From assembly GCA_012515455.1 (NCBI GenBank), contig JAAYYJ010000174.1:1-19861 (forward strand): a DNA stretch of 19,861 bases. The letters run 5' to 3'. Under the pieces are notes generated by a model. The model made no database searches and was not told the DNA's origin. It saw only the letters and a program-made list of their open reading frames with translations. Source of the DNA: Oligosphaeraceae bacterium (GTDB lineage Bacteria > Verrucomicrobiota > Lentisphaeria > Oligosphaerales > Oligosphaeraceae). Positions 6,526 through 13,354 of the stretch are shown here, one piece after another (position 1 is the stretch's first letter; each line of letters starts with the position of its first letter). A program made the translations under genes and the position numbers.

Positions 6526-8058
6526 TTACAGGTCATGACCGCAATAGGAGAGATTGAAACTCTTGTTACAGATGGGGAAGTGTGAAATCTGCTCCCCCCG
6601 CATTGCCATTGCCAGTCCGAACCAGTTGTGGAATGAGGGGTCCACGATTTTATAGCGTCGGAAAGTACCATCTGCGGCGGTGACGGCGACATGGCACATC
6701 TCTCCCCGCCAGGCCTCGACCATGGAAACGGCGATCATGCCGGGGGCTAGACGCGGGGTGCCCCGGTGGCGGCAGTTCTCTTTTTGCCAGCCGGCGAGTT
6801 GCTTCTGCAGCCAGGCGGCAGAAGCGGCGATCTCTTGACGGCGCAGCCAAGCCCGGGCCAGCACATCACCTGACGTGCCTGCAGCCAGCGCGGGTGCGGA
6901 GACCTTATAGCAGCCGTAGGGGTGGCTGTGACGGAGGTCAAGGGCCACCCCGCAGGCCCGGGCCGCAGGGCCCACCAACCCGAGCTCGAGGGCGGCGGCC
7001 TTGGATACCGTGCCGGTGCCTTCAAAACGGTCCAGGACGGTCGCGCTCTCGAACATCAGCTCCAGAGCGTTCTCGACCTCCGGCAGGACGCGTTGCAGCC
7101 AAGCCAGGATTTTCCCGGCTTGCGCCGGAGTGAATGTCATGTTCACGCCGCCGGGGCAGACGAGATTGCGCCCGAAGCGGTTGCCGCAGATTTCTGCAGT
7201 CATATTCAGAAATTCGCCGCGCAGCCGGCCGCAGAATGCGGCAGTAGTCAGGAAGGCTACATCTCCGGCCAGGGCCCCCAGGTCACCGACGTGGTTGGCC
7301 AGGCGTTCCAGCTCCGCCGCGATGCCGCGCAGCAGCAGCGCCCCCGACTCCGGCTGCAGGCCGGGGTCGAGGCTTTCACAGAGCTGCGCATAAGCGGTGG
7401 TGCTAGCGATGCTGGAGTCGCCGCTGGCGGTGGCGATCAGGGGCAGGGTCCGGCGGTCTGGTCCGCCGGGGAGCATTTTTTCCAGTCCGCGGTGCTGGTA
7501 GCCGAGGGATATCTCCAGGGAGTAGACATCTTCGCCCAGGCATTGGAAGCGGAAGTGTCCTGGCTCGATGACCCCGGCGTGGACCGGTCCGACTGCGACC
7601 TCATGGCAGGCCTCGCCGGCCAGCGTGAAGTAATTGGTGTCGCCGACGGTGAGATTTGGGGCGGTGGCGGTTTTGCGGCTGCAGGCGCCGGGCAGCGGTG
7701 GCTGGAAACGGATTGGCTTCAGCCAGGGATGGCCGGGGATTTCCAGGCAATACTGTTCAGCCAGTTCGCGTTCGAACCAGTGGAACGCGGGGCAATCCGG
7801 GGTCAGGGAGGGAAAAGAGTCCTGCACTGCAGTCCTGACCAGCTCGCATTTTCCCGCTTCGGGATGGCTCAGTACCGCCACCAGCTCCAGACCGCGCCCC
7901 GCCGGGCTGGCTGGCAGGCCGAAGAAGGCGCTGACGCGGTGCTCCTGCTGCTGCACCAGCTCCTGGAGCGTATCCCGGAAATCATTGACTGGCAGGGATG
8001 GCACCTCCTGCAGCGGTGCGGCGGTGGCGTTGTTGATGGTCAGGGTTGTGGCAGTCAT
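6526..8058 (-). CDS. hyfG: HyfG/HycE-like large subunit lacking all Ni-Fe cysteine ligands (Ehr-type)
   Basis: This 510-residue protein joins a complex I 30-kDa-like domain (about 30-120, with FHWFERELAEQYCLEIPGHP) to a 49-kDa/large-subunit domain (about 135-510, beginning with GYQHRGLEK near 186). True NiFe hydrogenases have CGxC...H near the start of this domain and DPCxxC near its end. Here the first site reads SGDSSIASTTAY (212-223), aligning with the bacterial HycE CGICGFAHSTAY, so C, C and H all become S. The second reads DPSFHNW (473-479). No Ni-Fe centre can be bound in the known way, and there is no C-terminal extension for a maturation protease. This fits energy-converting hydrogenase-related (Ehr) proteins. 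The ATG at 8058 is 2 bp after the hyfF stop, suggesting coupled translation. The frame is open to 8541, but that extension lies inside hyfF. Confidence 0.92.
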   Translation of the reverse strand: MTATTLTINNATAAPLQEVPSLPVNDFRDTLQELVQQQEHRVSAFFGLPASPAGRGLELVAVLSHPEAGKCELVRTAVQDSFPSLTPDCPAFHWFERELAEQYCLEIPGHPWLKPIRFQPPLPGACSRKTATAPNLTVGDTNYFTLAGEACHEVAVGPVHAGVIEPGHFRFQCLGEDVYSLEISLGYQHRGLEKMLPGGPDRRTLPLIATASGDSSIASTTAYAQLCESLDPGLQPESGALLLRGIAAELERLANHVGDLGALAGDVAFLTTAAFCGRLRGEFLNMTAEICGNRFGRNLVCPGGVNMTFTPAQAGKILAWLQRVLPEVENALELMFESATVLDRFEGTGTVSKAAALELGLVGPAARACGVALDLRHSHPYGCYKVSAPALAAGTSGDVLARAWLRRQEIAASAAWLQKQLAGWQKENCRHRGTPRLAPGMIAVSMVEAWRGEMCHVAVTAADGTFRRYKIVDPSFHNWFGLAMAMRGEQISHFPICNKSFNLSYCGHDL

Positions 8059-8060
8059 AG

Positions 8061-9503
8061 TCAGAGCAGTTGTTTCATCCAGAGGGTGGTGATGTAGCCC
8101 AAGATAAGGATGCCCAAGGCCGCAGCTCCGGGGACGATAGTAAGTTGTTCTGCGGCGGCCTGCGCGGCCTGACGCTCGTGGCTGCCCGGGGCGGGCGTGC
8201 CCATGGTCATCGAGAGGCAAGCAGTGGCCATGCCGGCAAAAACAATGAACAGCAGTACCAACAGCAGTATGGCCAGCAATGGCGGCAGGCTGGTGACGAG
8301 CAGATATTCGGTTACGAACAGCGGCGAGGGGGGGGTACCGCAGATGGCAAACAGCCCGATCAGCCACAGGCAGGCAGTACGGGGCAGAGTGCTGAACATC
8401 CCGGTCACCTTGCTGATGCTGCGGGTGTCGTAAGCCAGGAGGATGTTCCCGGCCAGCAGGAACAGCATCATTTTGCTGACGGAGTGAGCGATGACGTGGG
8501 TAGTCAGGGCCGTCTGGCAGTAGCACAGCAGCAGAGCGCAAAGGCCCAGGTGCTCAATACTGGAATATGCCAGCATCCGCTTAAAGTCTTTCTGGCGGAT
8601 GATCAGGAACGCAGCTACCAGAACCGAGAGCAGGCCCAGGATGGTCAGCATTGTCCGGCAGAACGGCAGTACTTCTGCGGGAGCCAGGCGCAAGGTGCGC
8701 ATCACGGCCAGCAGGCAGCAGTTCAGCAGTGCGCCGGACAGCAGGGCGGATACCGGCGCGGGGGCCTCACTGTGGGCGTCCGGCAGCCAGGAATGGAAGG
8801 GAACCAAGCCCATTTTGGTGCCGAAGCCAGCGAGGCAGAAGACAAAACCGATCTTGAACCACACGGGGTGGAATGACACCCCCGGAGCAGACAGATCGGC
8901 AAAACCGAGGCTGGCGGGCGGACAGGAGGAGATTTTGCCGGCGAAGGCCAGCAGCAATATGCCGAACAGCGCCAGTCCGATGCCGATGGAGCAGAGCAGC
9001 AGGTACTTCCACATTGCCTCCAGGGAGCCCTCGGAACAGTGATACAGGATCAGCGGAGCGCTGGCCAGAGTGGTGGCCTCCACTGCCACCCAGAGCAGCC
9101 CGAAATGGGCGGAGAGAATGCTGAGATTCATCATGCTCACGAAAGCGAGGAGGAAGAGCACGAACAAATAGCGGTGCATAGTGCGGGTGCCCGGAACGCG
9201 GTGTGAGCTGTGCTCCCGCGTGGCTGGCAGCCAGAAGAAGGCATGCACGGATACCGCCAGGAAGAGCCCGGCGGTGAGTTGCAGGAAGAAGCGGCTGATG
9301 GCATCTGCGGCCAGAATTGGGGTTCCCCCGAGATACAAACTGAAGAGGTCTCGTTCAGGGCAGAACAGGTCGGCGGCGAGAACCAGGCAGAGGGACAAGC
9401 CGGCAACAGGCAACAGGCTGTAGAGTGCCAGCGGACGTTTGCGGAGTATCGGGGCTGCGGCGGCGAACAGCAGCGGCAGGAGGACCATTAGCAGAGCTAG
9501 CAT
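8061..9503 (-). CDS. hyfF: HyfF-like antiporter-type membrane subunit (NuoN/NuoL family)
   Basis: This 480-residue, highly hydrophobic protein has about 14 predicted membrane spans and belongs to the proton-antiporter-like family of complex I and group 4 hydrogenases. Family signatures are visible: the membrane glutamate E142 in LLWVAVEATTLAS, K166 in MWKYLLL, and K230 in GFGTKMGLVPFHSWLPDAH. The LAYSSIEHLG motif lies near 311-320. These residues form the ion path in relatives. It is slightly shorter than E. coli HyfF (about 526). A 71-bp gap separates it from hyfE. I find no convincing ribosome site before the ATG at 9503 or before the next ATG five codons in, so the start is uncertain. With HyfB it gives the complex two potential ion-pumping subunits. 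Confidence 0.92.
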   Translation of the reverse strand: MLALLMVLLPLLFAAAAPILRKRPLALYSLLPVAGLSLCLVLAADLFCPERDLFSLYLGGTPILAADAISRFFLQLTAGLFLAVSVHAFFWLPATREHSSHRVPGTRTMHRYLFVLFLLAFVSMMNLSILSAHFGLLWVAVEATTLASAPLILYHCSEGSLEAMWKYLLLCSIGIGLALFGILLLAFAGKISSCPPASLGFADLSAPGVSFHPVWFKIGFVFCLAGFGTKMGLVPFHSWLPDAHSEAPAPVSALLSGALLNCCLLAVMRTLRLAPAEVLPFCRTMLTILGLLSVLVAAFLIIRQKDFKRMLAYSSIEHLGLCALLLCYCQTALTTHVIAHSVSKMMLFLLAGNILLAYDTRSISKVTGMFSTLPRTACLWLIGLFAICGTPPSPLFVTEYLLVTSLPPLLAILLLVLLFIVFAGMATACLSMTMGTPAPGSHERQAAQAAAEQLTIVPGAAALGILILGYITTLWMKQLL

Positions 9504-9574
9504 AGGTGTGTGCAGGGGGTGGGGAATGAGCTTGGGGTGGATAATACAGCCCGGCGGGTGGCTGCAGGCGGACT

Positions 9575-10228
9575 TCAGTCTCCGAGGGCGTTAAGCGAGT
9601 GGGTGTCGATGTGCTGGAAACTACGGTTGATGTTGAATACCGCGAGGCCCATAATGAAGACCAGGGCGAAGATGTCGAGGAGCAGTCCGAGCTCGACCAG
9701 CAGGCCGTTGTGAATCATCATCCCGGTGCCGAAGATGCTGATGCCGTTTTCAAAAACCAGGAATCCTATCACCTGGGTGATGGCTTTGCGCCGGGTCACC
9801 ATCAGGAACAGCCCGGTGCTGATGGTACTCAGAGCGGCCGGCAGCACCAGGGGTGACGCACCGTGAGCGACGGCAGTGGGCGTAATGCTGCTCAGCCAGA
9901 AAGCTCCGCCGGTCAAGGCCAGGATGATGACCAGCGACAGCGAGTAGCCGACTACCGGCTCCAGTTCGCGCCGGACGCTGATCCGGCGCATAGTATATAG
10001 GAGCAAATACGGGAGCAGCCCGCCTTTGATCAGCAAGCTCAGGATCATCACCAGCAGGAACTGCCAGTTATGTCCGCCGCTGGACTGGGCGCAGGCCAAG
10101 GATAGCAGCCCCAGCAACACACCCTGGATGGCCACCAGTTTGATGCAATGCCGCAGCCGGCTGGCGCTGGCCAGGAGCAGGTTCAGGACCAGCAGCGCGC
10201 CGAGAAGCAAACTCAGTAGATCGTTCAT
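9575..10228 (-). CDS. hyfE: HyfE-like membrane subunit (NuoK-like)
   Basis: This 217-residue integral membrane protein has nearly the same length as E. coli HyfE (about 216). It has about six hydrophobic segments. The C-terminal half carries the family pattern MVTRRKAITQVIGFLVFENG followed by VELGLLLDIFA, whose acidic residues correspond to the buried glutamates of NuoK. It would sit between HyfC and the antiporter-type subunits and help carry charge along the membrane arm. Its ATG overlaps the hyfC stop as TAATG, and a GGAGG ribosome site lies 6 bp upstream, so the start is secure and translation is probably coupled to hyfC. Confidence 0.93.
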   Translation of the reverse strand: MNDLLSLLLGALLVLNLLLASASRLRHCIKLVAIQGVLLGLLSLACAQSSGGHNWQFLLVMILSLLIKGGLLPYLLLYTMRRISVRRELEPVVGYSLSLVIILALTGGAFWLSSITPTAVAHGASPLVLPAALSTISTGLFLMVTRRKAITQVIGFLVFENGISIFGTGMMIHNGLLVELGLLLDIFALVFIMGLAVFNINRSFQHIDTHSLNALGD

Positions 10229-11175
10229 TACCGGCCTCCTCCAGTGCCAATGACAGTCAGTGCCAGCGCGATCAGGGCGGTGCAGAGCGCCCCCAGCAGA
10301 AATTGCGGCAGCTTGAGGAAGCGGAAACGGGCACTGACCGCTTCGACTGCTCCGATGACGATTCCCCCGAGCAGTACCCCGAGGAGATGCAGGATGAACA
10401 GCACCGGCGCTGAGGCCAGGTCTCCCGGCAGGAGCATCAGCACCACGAGAGCAGTCATCAGCCAGAGCTTCAGAGCGGCGCTGTATAGTATGAAGCCCAA
10501 ATCCGGGCCGCTGTAATCGAGAATCATGGCTTCGTGAATCATGGTCAGCTCCAGGTGGGTTTCGGGATCATCGAAGGGAACCCGGCTGTTCTCAACCAGC
10601 ATGACGATAAAGGCGATGCCGGCGGCCAGAATCACCGCAGCGATGACCGTGGGGACATTGGCCGGCAAGGGGCAGGACAGCATCTCGGACAGGTTCAGGG
10701 AGCGGCTGGCGAAAGCCAGGAAGCCGATGACCGCGAAGAATGCCCCTTCGGTCAGGGCTGCGAACTGCACTTCCCGGCTGGCGCCCATGCCCTCAAAACT
10801 GGAACCGGTGTCCATCGCGCCAATAACCAGGGCGAAGCGGCCCAGCCCGAGCAGGTAGGCGAAGAGGAACGCATCGCCAGTAAAGGCGAAGGGGCTGAGC
10901 TGATTGGCGTAGGGCAGGAACAGCAACGCCAGCAGCAAAGCGCTGAGTTCGAGCCCGGGCGCCCAGGCGAGCGGGCCGCAGCTGGTGCTGCTGCGGATGC
11001 AGTCTTTGCGGAATAGCTTGTGGAGGTTGTAATAGGGCTGCAGCAGGCTGGGCCCCTGCCGTCCGACAAAGCAGGCCTTGGTTTTGTTGATTACGCCGGG
11101 CAGCAATGGCGCGAGGAGCAGCGCGGTAATCAGTCCAGCCCACCAAAAGAAGGGATTTTGCGGCATGTTTTCCAT
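10228..11175 (-). CDS. hyfC: HyfC-like membrane anchor subunit (NuoH/HycD family)
   Basis: This 315-residue membrane protein belongs to the complex I subunit 1 (NuoH) family and matches E. coli HyfC in length. About eight membrane spans are visible. The conserved cytoplasmic loops are present: FEGMGASREV (127-136), and FDDPETHLELTMIHEAM (201-217) with the acidic residues that form the E-channel in relatives. VINKTKACFVGRQGPSLLQPY near 28-48 is also typical. It links the electron-carrying arm to the membrane ion-moving subunits. It starts 14 bp after the hyfB stop; a second ATG three codons later (11166) is possible. It overlaps hyfE by one base. Confidence 0.94.
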   Translation of the reverse strand: MENMPQNPFFWWAGLITALLLAPLLPGVINKTKACFVGRQGPSLLQPYYNLHKLFRKDCIRSSTSCGPLAWAPGLELSALLLALLFLPYANQLSPFAFTGDAFLFAYLLGLGRFALVIGAMDTGSSFEGMGASREVQFAALTEGAFFAVIGFLAFASRSLNLSEMLSCPLPANVPTVIAAVILAAGIAFIVMLVENSRVPFDDPETHLELTMIHEAMILDYSGPDLGFILYSAALKLWLMTALVVLMLLPGDLASAPVLFILHLLGVLLGGIVIGAVEAVSARFRFLKLPQFLLGALCTALIALALTVIGTGGGR

Positions 11176-11189
11176 CCAGACGGGAGCAA

Positions 11190-13220
11190 TTACGGTTGCA
11201 GGGGGGCGGCATTCTGATGCAGCTGGCCGGCGGCGGGAAGAGCAGGCTCAGGCGCGGCGGCGGGAGGCAGCGAACTGGCGACGGCATAGATCAGCATGGC
11301 AATCAGGGCAATCAGAATCATCAAGATGTACAGATGCAGATACCCGGACTGAATGCGGCGGGTCTTGTCCGCGATGCGGGCGGTGAAGCGGCTGAGGGGG
11401 TGCCAGACCAAGCGGTCGCCCGGGTCGGAGGCAGTAATGTGCACCGCCGCTTCCTGGGGAAAATATCCCTGCACCGGGACAGTGCTGCGATGCCGCCCCA
11501 GAGTGAGGCGGAAATAATCGCTCAGGGGCTGGGTGAAGGCGGTGCCGGTGTACTGCATGCGTGCCGTGGGCAGGGCGTAGCCGCAATCCCAGGTGCAGCC
11601 GGTGTCCAGCACTTTGCGGCGCAGCTGCCGGTGGCGCAGGAAGCCCAGAACCGCAATCAAGGCAATGATCGCGAAGGAGAAGTTTCTGACTGCGGAGAGA
11701 GTCTGGCTGCCGTGTTCTGCACTGAGCGGCCAGCTGCCGCCGCCAATCAGTGGTGACTGCTGCAGAACGCCGGGCAGGATATTCTCCCAGAGCCAGGGTG
11801 CAAAAATGACACTGGCCAGGGCCAGGAGGCTGAGGAAAAGCTCTGGTCCAAGCATCAGCCGGCATTCCGGGTGCGGCTCATGGTTGCGGGGGTTGCGCGC
11901 TGCGCCGAGGAAGACTGCGGCGCTGGCTTTGCAGAAGGCTGCCGCCGCCAGGCCACCGCTCAAGGCCAGTCCTACGGCTGCGATGATGGCTGCGGCCAGG
12001 ATGACATGATTGCCGCTGAGGACTCCCTGGAAAGCCGCCAGATAGATCATAATCTCGGACAGGAAGGCATTTCCCGGCGGCAGTCCGCTCAATGCCGCCG
12101 CATTGGCGATGAACAGGTTCTTGCTGACCGGCAGGTCTTTGCCCAGTCCCCCCATTTTGTCGATGATCAGTGTGCCAGTGCTTTTGAAGACTGCCCCGGC
12201 GAGCAGAAAGAGAGTGCCTTTCAGCAGGGCGTGGTTCCAGAGATGCAGCAATCCGCCGCCGAGTCCGCAGACTGCCATGGCGGCATTCTGTTGCGAGAGC
12301 CCCAGAAAGCCCAGTCCCAGGCCGAGGAAGGCAATGCCCATGTTTTCGATGCTGGAATAGGCGAGCAGACGCTTCAAATTAACTTGGGCTAAAGCCAGGA
12401 CTATGCCCAGCAAAGCGCCGCTCAGGCCGAGGCCCAGCAGCAGCCAGCCGAGCAGGCCGGGGGAAACCGGCGGCAGGAAACGCAGGATGCCGTAGATACC
12501 GAGGTTGAGCATTGCCGCAGACATGATGGCAGATACCGGCGCCGGAGCGGCGGGATGTGCTTCGGGCAGCCACACATGCAGGATCGGGAAGCCGGCCTTC
12601 AAGCCGAAGCCGAGCAGTCCGCAGGCGACTGCTGTGCCGGCATAGCCCGGGTTGGGGTTCCCCGCCAGCACGAACATCAGGATCAGAAAAACCGCCCCGG
12701 CATGGCAGGCGAGCAGATAGACCCAGGCTGCATGCCGGGTTTCCTGCTCCTGGAAAGAAAACGCCACCAGGGCAAAACTCATTACCCCCATCAGCTCCCA
12801 GGCCAGGAGCAGCTCGATGTAAGTGGCCGCGGCGCAGACCAGCAGCATTGCCAGCAGAGTCAGGTTGAAGAAAAACCAGTAAGTGCCCTGGCGCTGTCCG
12901 CCATGTCCCTGCAGATATCCCAGTGAATGGCCGGCCGCCGCCAATCCGAGCAGCAGCACCGGCAGCATGAAAAAACCTGCCAGCGCATCAATCTGCCAGT
13001 GCAGGCCGAGGAAAGCGAAGTGCTGTGCCGGCACCCACTGGGCGGCGGCCGGCAGCGCCAGAACGGTTCCGGCACAGCAGCCCAGCATGGCGCTGAGGGC
13101 GCCGAGCCATTTTGCCCGCTCCGGCCGCCGGCGCGAGAACCAGGACCAGACGGCTCCGAAAAAGAGCAGAAAAAGTACTGCGGCAAACAGAATAAAACAG
13201 GATAACGCTGAAAGAAGCAC
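11190..13220 (-). CDS. hyfB: HyfB-like antiporter-type membrane subunit (NuoL family), first gene of the Ehr-type operon
   Basis: From a GTG start, this 676-residue protein matches E. coli HyfB in length (about 672). It is almost wholly membrane-embedded and carries the antiporter-like signatures: E142 in LLAWELMGVMSF, K208 in GFGLKAGFPILHVWLPEAHP, the VNLKRLLAYSSIENMG motif near 280-295, and K334 in HALLKGTLFLLAG. In relatives these residues move protons or sodium. An ATG at 13268 would add 16 hydrophilic residues before the first membrane span. The GTG at 13220 has AGGAG 7 bp upstream and starts directly at the hydrophobic segment, so I prefer it. It opens a six-gene operon with gaps of -1 to 71 bp, and an AT-rich promoter-like stretch lies just upstream. 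Confidence 0.93.
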   Translation of the reverse strand: MLLSALSCFILFAAVLFLLFFGAVWSWFSRRRPERAKWLGALSAMLGCCAGTVLALPAAAQWVPAQHFAFLGLHWQIDALAGFFMLPVLLLGLAAAGHSLGYLQGHGGQRQGTYWFFFNLTLLAMLLVCAAATYIELLLAWELMGVMSFALVAFSFQEQETRHAAWVYLLACHAGAVFLILMFVLAGNPNPGYAGTAVACGLLGFGLKAGFPILHVWLPEAHPAAPAPVSAIMSAAMLNLGIYGILRFLPPVSPGLLGWLLLGLGLSGALLGIVLALAQVNLKRLLAYSSIENMGIAFLGLGLGFLGLSQQNAAMAVCGLGGGLLHLWNHALLKGTLFLLAGAVFKSTGTLIIDKMGGLGKDLPVSKNLFIANAAALSGLPPGNAFLSEIMIYLAAFQGVLSGNHVILAAAIIAAVGLALSGGLAAAAFCKASAAVFLGAARNPRNHEPHPECRLMLGPELFLSLLALASVIFAPWLWENILPGVLQQSPLIGGGSWPLSAEHGSQTLSAVRNFSFAIIALIAVLGFLRHRQLRRKVLDTGCTWDCGYALPTARMQYTGTAFTQPLSDYFRLTLGRHRSTVPVQGYFPQEAAVHITASDPGDRLVWHPLSRFTARIADKTRRIQSGYLHLYILMILIALIAMLIYAVASSLPPAAAPEPALPAAGQLHQNAAPLQP

Positions 13221-13227
13221 GATCGGG

Positions 13228-13232
13228 CTCCT
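13228..13232 (-). promoter_or_regulatory. Ribosome binding site supporting the GTG start of hyfB
   Basis: AGGAG on the minus strand lies 7 bp before the GTG at 13220. No comparable site precedes the longer ATG at 13268, which is also flush against the putative promoter -10 region. Confidence 0.65.
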
Positions 13233-13262
13233 GAGAGGGTGTGATACACGACCTGATGCGAA

Positions 13263-13294
13263 CGGCATTTTATTAATATATATCAGAAATGCCG
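13263..13294. repeat. Inverted repeat over the hyfB promoter region (possible operator)
   Basis: Perfect 8-bp arms CGGCATTT (13263-13270) and AAATGCCG (13287-13294) flank a 16-bp AT-rich spacer. The spacer contains the candidate -10 box of the operon promoter. An arm-to-arm centre distance of 24 bp would place both half-sites on nearly the same DNA face. This fits a dimeric repressor or activator site, but no regulator gene is in the window. Confidence 0.45.
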
Positions 13295-13302
13295 GCCAAG
13301 AA
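13275..13302 (-). promoter_or_regulatory. Candidate promoter of the Ehr-type operon
   Basis: On the minus strand TTCTTG (13297-13302) lies 16 bp before TATATT (13275-13280), in an AT-rich pocket within GC-rich DNA. Transcription would start roughly 45 bp before the GTG of hyfB. I looked for a sigma-54 GG-N10-GC pattern here and did not find a proper one. Read-through from the antiporter gene remains possible because no terminator lies between. Confidence 0.35.
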
Positions 13303-13354
13303 TTAAAATTCTGGAATTTGCGGTTCCGGACTGGCTTTGCCCCGGCTCAGGGTC

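Noticed and set aside
8059..8541. Longer N terminus of the HyfG-like protein, starting at 8541
   Set aside because: It would lie entirely inside hyfF. The ATG at 8058, just after the hyfF stop, gives a normal-length protein.
5701..13220. Calling the operon a functional hydrogenase-4 or formate hydrogenlyase
   Set aside because: The large subunit lacks all four Ni-Fe cysteines, and no formate dehydrogenase or maturation genes are present in the window.
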